Below are positions 61,616-64,000 of a stretch of 64,000 nucleotides of DNA, in pieces. The notes under the pieces were generated by a model that was not told the DNA's origin, ran no database searches, and was given only the letters and a program-made list of their open reading frames with translations. Both the position numbers and the translations under genes were made by a program. The DNA is from Siphonodentalium dalli. Lineage: Eukaryota > Mollusca > Scaphopoda > Gadilida > Siphonodentaliidae. Where the stretch lies: positions 68,293,675-68,357,674 of the forward strand of contig CP136065.1 of assembly GCA_032622095.1 (NCBI GenBank). The letters run 5' to 3'. How positions within the stretch are numbered: the stretch's first letter is position 1; each line of letters starts with the position of its first letter.

Positions 61616-63100
61616 ACCATGTCAAGGTGTTCGTCGCGTGCAACTGTTATTCTCGCATCAATTGTTTTCCATATCCTCACAGGGGGTGGTGATTAGAACA
61701 ACCGATTAATAACCTTTTTTAATTGACTGCGTACCTGTTGTCTGGCTCATTGCTTATTTTTATTTGCAATAAACATATTTACACTTAGCGACCTGAGTTC
61801 CATATTGTTTCAAGTTAGTACATGCGTTAATTGAGAAATACTGTGTGAGACGTCGTGAGATGTATGTCTCTCAGGAAGAGGTGTAGTTTGCGCACATGTC
61901 ATGTCTAAACACTAAATATTCACGTTCTGGATACCCGATTCAATTGGGTGGAATCATAACATATCGTCGGTATGGGTGCATGCCAGTCAATTCAAGGAGC
62001 AGGATTTAGTCTGTGATGAGTGGGTTCATATTAATATCACAGCCTACGCTCTTGTCACGAGAACGTCGGTTAGAGTATTCTAATAGCTGTGCTTTGGAGG
62101 CAGGTATTTGCCATTGCACAAAACATTGTCATGGTTATCGATGTTAATGGATATTACACAGAACCATATCGTGTGGGAGTAACTAATCATTTGTGGTACA
62201 TTTACAGGGATATTAAACTTGTCGATTCTTTGCCATGGTTTGGTAAGAATACGGCATATTAGACAGGTTCAGCCACACGTACGTGTATCGTGTAACATGT
62301 GTTACAATGGTGTTGATATGGATATGCAGTTGGCGAGAAAAGTCATGTGATTTTATGACACCAAAGCTTGACGTTTTGAAATATCGGATACCTCTAACAA
62401 CGTGTAAACCATAATCCAGTGGTAGAGACAAGCGACATATCCAGTGTGACCTTAGTTTTGCTTAAATGGCTGCAATGACAACATAATATTTCCGCGCAGA
62501 CATAACTTTATTCTATTATAAATAGCCCGGACGAAGTCGGGCACATCATCAGCTAGTCACTTTATATTTATGAGCGATTATACGTCACAGTAGTGTGTAT
62601 AGTATGTTATTTCGAAGCACAGTGATTAAGTCAATTTTATTTACGCCAGGCGCATCGACATAATACTGACAGCGTGCTTATATTGTTAGTATATTTGATG
62701 CACCTGGTGGCGCGTGCCAAATTAAATTAGTCAATTACTGTAAAGCAAGAGGTTAACCTTTTTCGGTATTGTATGTTCGATACAACACCTGCCTGGAACG
62801 AGCGTGAGTCGCGTGCCTGCTATTGTAACATAAACTTCCATACTGATACAAAGTTTATAGTGACCACATGTCCGAACTGGATTTGATTGAACATCGCGCC
62901 ACAAGTGTGCTTGTTTCTGACAGAGAGGTAATATTCATCCGAACTGACCTTAGCGGTTGTTCATTGTGACAGATGGTCCTCATTCGTAACATTATACGCA
63001 CGGCACCCGTTTCTAGGCTTCATCATTGTTTACGACTCGACCAATGACTGTTGGCGCCAATTTGTAATGTTCCTTAATGCGGATGGGTATGAATGTGGGG
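61616..63100. other. Unassigned region before the ORF1 element
   Basis: No gene identified. A 72-residue minus frame at 62213-62431 has no recognisable motif. Inverted blocks ACACCTGGTGGCGCG..CGCCAGGCGCATC around 62645-62715 are weak. Confidence 0.4.
62526..62556 (+). mobile_element. Helitron-type 3' terminus
   Basis: GCCCGgacgaagtCGGGC hairpin, then ACATCATCAG, then CTAG and a host T. TCTATTATAA just upstream (from 62510) resembles the 5' start of the other Helitrons, so this may be a nearly complete internal deletion. Confidence 0.55.
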
Positions 63101-63103
63101 GCG

Positions 63104-63111
63104 TATATAAA
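63104..63111 (+). promoter_or_regulatory. TATA box upstream of LINE-like ORF1
   Basis: TATATAAA about 200 nt before the ORF start at 63309, in a GC-richer leader. This fits an internal-promoter element or a gene promoter. Confidence 0.45.
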
Positions 63112-63308
63112 GGTATGCGGTCGTGAACCTAGAACACCTCTGGCAGGGAGTGGAACGAACCAGTCATAATTGCTTTGGCTGCATTAGTTCCTCTCTGTCA
63201 GAGCGTTGGCACGAGTGAGTTGTGCGGACTGTCACCTTAATTGGGAGCATCCGTCCTCGTGCTGATGCCGGCGATTGAGACGGTTTTGGATTAGGCTTAG
63301 GGCGGACA

Positions 63309-64000
63309 ATGGAGCTAATCCCTGACGCCGCGTTGGCTGCAATGCAAAGATCTCAGATAGTGGACACTGTTAGTTGGAATCTCCAAGCTAACAGGGGCTA
63401 TTTGGTTCTTTGCGTTGAATTCCGGACAGTGGATGCTGGTAACCAGAGATCTTCTGCCCGGGACAGAAACGCCGAAACCAGCCGTAACTTGAAGAAGGGG
63501 CCTCCAAAGAAAAAGGCACCAGCTAGACGGAGAAGGGACGCCGCCAGACGGGCAAAGTGGAAGAAGAAGATGGGGGTGACCGTTGGTCGACCGGTCACCC
63601 CTCCCCGTGTGGTTCAGCCGTCTAGTGTCACAGCCGGCAGGTCGAAGTTGACTGAGAGACGCCCAGACGACTCGACCTGCATGGAGACGGACGACATTGT
63701 ACCAGCGAGCAGGGACTCCGTTGATCTGCCGGAGGTCCCTGCTGTCGTTGTCGAGGCGAGCGGAGACAGGGACGTGGACACCACCCCAGATGTTCCTGCC
63801 GCCAGCTTCGACGTGGAGTTGGACAGCATGCCACCACGGACACCGGAATTCCATCTCATCCGGTGTCCCCCAGCTCCACCATCAGCAACAACAACACCAG
63901 CAAGGACAGCACCCGTTCTGTAGAAGAAGCCATCGCCAATGCGGACAGATTCATGAAACGGGCACTCGAGGAGCAGAAGAAAAATAGTGAAGAATTTCAA
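63309..64000 (+). CDS. Probable LINE ORF1 (gag-like), runs off the window
   Basis: The frame 63309-63923 starts MELIPDAALAAM. It has a short beta-like segment (VSWNLQANRGYLVLCVEF) and then a very basic patch (KKGPPKKKAPARRRRDAARR, KWKKK at about residues 64-87), followed by an acidic/Pro-rich region. A similar layout, with a WxxxG..VLxLEF block before a KKKxPxxRRRDxxRR stretch, is common in ORF1 proteins of invertebrate LINEs. Near 63830 the protein-like reading moves to another frame that continues to the window end (RSVEEAIANADRFMKRALEE), so there is a frameshift or an overlapping ORF. The DNA is GC-richer than its surroundings. A host gene cannot be excluded. Confidence 0.5.

Noticed and set aside
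62213-62431. Minus frame as LINE endonuclease N-terminus
   Set aside because: Position would suit the 59.6-61.6-kb element but no catalytic endonuclease motif is visible.
63315-63854. 179-residue minus-strand frame
   Set aside because: Antisense shadow of the basic/proline-rich plus-strand ORF.

Overview
The window is animal (metazoan) nuclear DNA. Genes are split by GT..AG introns, the DNA is AT-rich, and most of it is transposable elements, foldback repeats and satellites. The DM9-domain gene, the CR1/jockey-like LINEs and the Helitron/MITE content suggest an invertebrate, most plausibly a lophotrochozoan such as a mollusc. That assignment is inference.

About 1-32.5 kb: a tandem duplication of a four-exon cytochrome P450 gene of CYP2 type. 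Copy A (199-10082) and copy B (18362-30403) are both on the + strand. Each assembles to a 501-residue protein with identical exon lengths (367, 516, 441 and 182 nt), all introns in phase 1 and consensus splice sites. I count about 48 differing residues (about 90% identity). Copy A has every P450 hallmark. Copy B is fully open but its heme-ligating cysteine codon (Cys446, TGT) is AGT, serine. Homology extends into 5' and 3' flanks, so the duplicated block runs from at least position 1 to about 11.65 kb (A) and from about 18.15 to 32.5 kb (B). Because the copies are paralogous, each gives an 'empty site' for insertions in the other. Intron 3 of B contains a 1366-bp TIR transposon with an 8-bp target duplication and a 17-unit minisatellite, both absent from A. 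The proximal promoter of B is itself tandemly duplicated.

About 33-34.6 kb: a two-exon minus-strand gene encodes a complete 151-residue DM9-domain protein (probable carbohydrate-binding lectin). A palindromic MITE lies within 20 nt of its splice donor.

About 35-47.5 kb: an approximately 88-bp satellite and a 54-bp satellite, with 5'-truncated LINEs. Two LINEs have clear target-site duplications, and one more is nested in the satellite. MITEs are also present.

About 47.5-64 kb: repeat-rich DNA. It holds a Helitron whose ends are exactly defined by an interrupted tandem repeat, a 175-bp satellite built from a palindromic MITE, and two decayed LINEs on opposite strands. It also holds a retroposed chimera with a U2 snRNA head (55759-56075). 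At the right edge is the 5' end of a probable LINE with a TATA box and ORF1. Apart from the two P450 genes and the DM9 gene I find no convincing host protein gene.
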